Part shown: positions 42,894 to 43,932 of the stretch, piece after piece
Layout: each line of letters starts with the position of its first letter
Position numbering within the stretch: the first letter of the stretch is position 1
Assembly (NCBI GenBank): GCA_019429045.1
Contig: JAHYJL010000005.1
Span: 1 to 43,932 of the forward strand
Reading direction: 5' to 3'
DNA: 43,932 nt
Source: Bacteroidales bacterium
Lineage (GTDB): Bacteria; Bacteroidota; Bacteroidia; Bacteroidales; JAGOPY01
The notes under the pieces: generated by a model
Told to the model about the DNA's origin: nothing
What the model saw: the letters and a program-made list of their open reading frames with translations, nothing else
Database searches by the model: none
Position numbers and translations under genes: made by a program

Positions 42894-43932
42894 ATGTACG
42901 CAATCGTCGACATCGAAACCACCGGCCTGAATGCACGCAAGGACAGGATCACCGAAATAGCGATATTTATCCACGACGGTGAAAACGTGATCGGGAAGTT
43001 TGAAACGCTGATCAACCCCGAGTGCCGGATACCTTATCATATCACTTCGCTGACGGGCATCAGCAATAAAATGGTGGCCGAAGCGCCCCGTTTCTGCGAG
43101 GTGGCGCGGCAGATCGTCGAAATGACCCAGGGGAAAACGATCGTTGCCCATAATGCGGCCTTTGATTATAACTTCATCCGGTGCGAGTTCAAGCGGTTGC
43201 TCTATGATTATTCCGGGACGACGTTATGTACGAAAAAACTCAGCCGGAAGTTCCTCCCCGGGATCAAATCCTACGGACTTGGAAACCTGGCCCGGATCCT
43301 GAATATCCAGAACCCGGCCAGGCACCGGGCGGCAGGGGATGCATGGACCACCGTGAAATTACTGGAACATCTGCTGAAATTTGAGAAAAAGCCGGAGGAC
43401 CTGCCACTCAAAGGACTGAATTCCAAACTGTCTGTCAGCGATCTCAAAAAACTGCCCGACTCACCGGGTGTTTATTATTTTCATGATGATGAGGCCAATA
43501 TCATCTATATCGGAAAAAGTGTCAATATCCGCAGCCGCGTCATGTCGCACCTGAGCAATAACGAACACAAGCGGGAAATTGAAATGCGGGAGAAGATCGC
43601 TTCGGTCAGTTATGAGGAAACGGGCAGCGACCTGGTGGCGTCGTTGCTGGAATCTGCAGAGATCAAAAAGCATAAGCCCTTGTTTAACCGTTCGCTGCGC
43701 CGCTCCCTCTTCCGGTATGGGCTGTATTCATATACCGGCAAGGATGGTTATATTCACATGAATATCGAAACCATAAAAGACGGGCAATTGCCGCTGACTT
43801 CCTATGGCTCCCGGAAAGAGGGGGTGAGCCATTTGCAATGGCTGATCGACGAGTTTGAACTGTGCCAGAAGATTTGCGGCTTGTACCCTTCAAAAGGGGG
43901 GTGTTTTGAATACCAGCTCGGAATTTGCAAGG
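42894..43932 (+). CDS. DnaQ-like exonuclease with GIY-YIG (UvrC-type) domain, partial
   Basis: The frame starts at ATG 42894 and is open to the window end, so the C-terminus is missing (346 residues seen). Residues 1-165 are a DEDDh 3'-5' exonuclease: IVDIETTG near 4-11, IVAHNAAFDYNFI and HRAAGDAW. From about 190 a GIY-YIG nuclease domain follows (SPGVYYFHDDEANIIYIGKSVNIRSRV), as in the UvrC N-terminus and Cho. A Cys-rich stretch near the cut end may begin another module. Such fusions occur in Bacteroidota and are thought to act in DNA repair, fitting the neighbouring translesion genes. Confidence 0.9.
   Translation, partial: MYAIVDIETTGLNARKDRITEIAIFIHDGENVIGKFETLINPECRIPYHITSLTGISNKMVAEAPRFCEVARQIVEMTQGKTIVAHNAAFDYNFIRCEFKRLLYDYSGTTLCTKKLSRKFLPGIKSYGLGNLARILNIQNPARHRAAGDAWTTVKLLEHLLKFEKKPEDLPLKGLNSKLSVSDLKKLPDSPGVYYFHDDEANIIYIGKSVNIRSRVMSHLSNNEHKREIEMREKIASVSYEETGSDLVASLLESAEIKKHKPLFNRSLRRSLFRYGLYSYTGKDGYIHMNIETIKDGQLPLTSYGSRKEGVSHLQWLIDEFELCQKICGLYPSKGGCFEYQLGICK

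Overview
The window looks like a chromosomal segment of an anaerobic Bacteroidota bacterium (Bacteroidales/Marinilabiliales type). Evidence: promoters with the Bacteroidota -7 box TAnnTTTG, often with an upstream TTTG about 20 bp away; many short N-terminal lipoprotein signals; a type IX secretion (T9SS) C-terminal sorting domain; and best family matches typical of that phylum. No rRNA, CRISPR array, transposase or phage gene was seen.

Layout. 1-4045 (minus strand): three membrane transporters in a row (MATE, EamA, SLC13). 4152-6166 (plus): carbamate kinase and ornithine carbamoyltransferase, the ATP-yielding half of arginine/citrulline fermentation. 6163-6783 (minus): the NADH-sensing repressor Rex, with a perfect Rex-type box in its own upstream region. 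6948-8572: a small NTF2-like lipoprotein, a cysteine-rich zinc-ribbon protein of unknown function and a rubrerythrin-like ferritin. 8763-12348: tRNA-Sec, selA and selB. 12488-19612: a selenocysteine-containing formate dehydrogenase (in-frame TGA at 13556 followed by a SECIS-like hairpin), its NuoEF-like NADH-oxidoreductase partner, an oxalate/formate-type MFS carrier and a P-loop/MobA fusion for the molybdopterin guanine dinucleotide cofactor. 19640-21398: a porin and a lipoprotein. 27396-21467 (minus): a Pst-type ABC importer with two different binding proteins and an outer-membrane barrel. 27552-32012: an orphan membrane PAS protein, a GH127-family arabinofuranosidase and a membrane-bound AraC-type regulator. 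32016-35042: truA and a cysteine desulfurase-SelD fusion, which supplies selenophosphate to the selenocysteine system 20 kb away. 35039-36347: a decayed FG-GAP/T9SS gene. 37379-43932: a mutagenesis and repair block (DnaE2-like polymerase, DinB, a LexA-like XRE-S24 repressor with a tandem operator, and an exonuclease/GIY-YIG protein cut by the window end).

How the parts work together. All components for reading UGA as selenocysteine are present (tRNA, SelA, SelB, SelD, a desulfurase), and the one selenoprotein recognised is the formate dehydrogenase. A near-consensus Rex box sits at the start of its transcript, so NADH/NAD+ balance probably controls formate oxidation. MobA, the formate carrier and perhaps the porin support the same enzyme.

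Two non-coding themes stand out. Short tandem repeats of 7, 8 or 11 bp lie exactly at gene ends or starts, and twice inside the desulfurase-SelD reading frame. A composite palindromic element (CGTTGG hairpin, about 20-bp spacer, ACCCGTCGG hairpin) occurs near both ends of the window; the right-hand copy is extended by a 37-bp tandem array in front of dinB.
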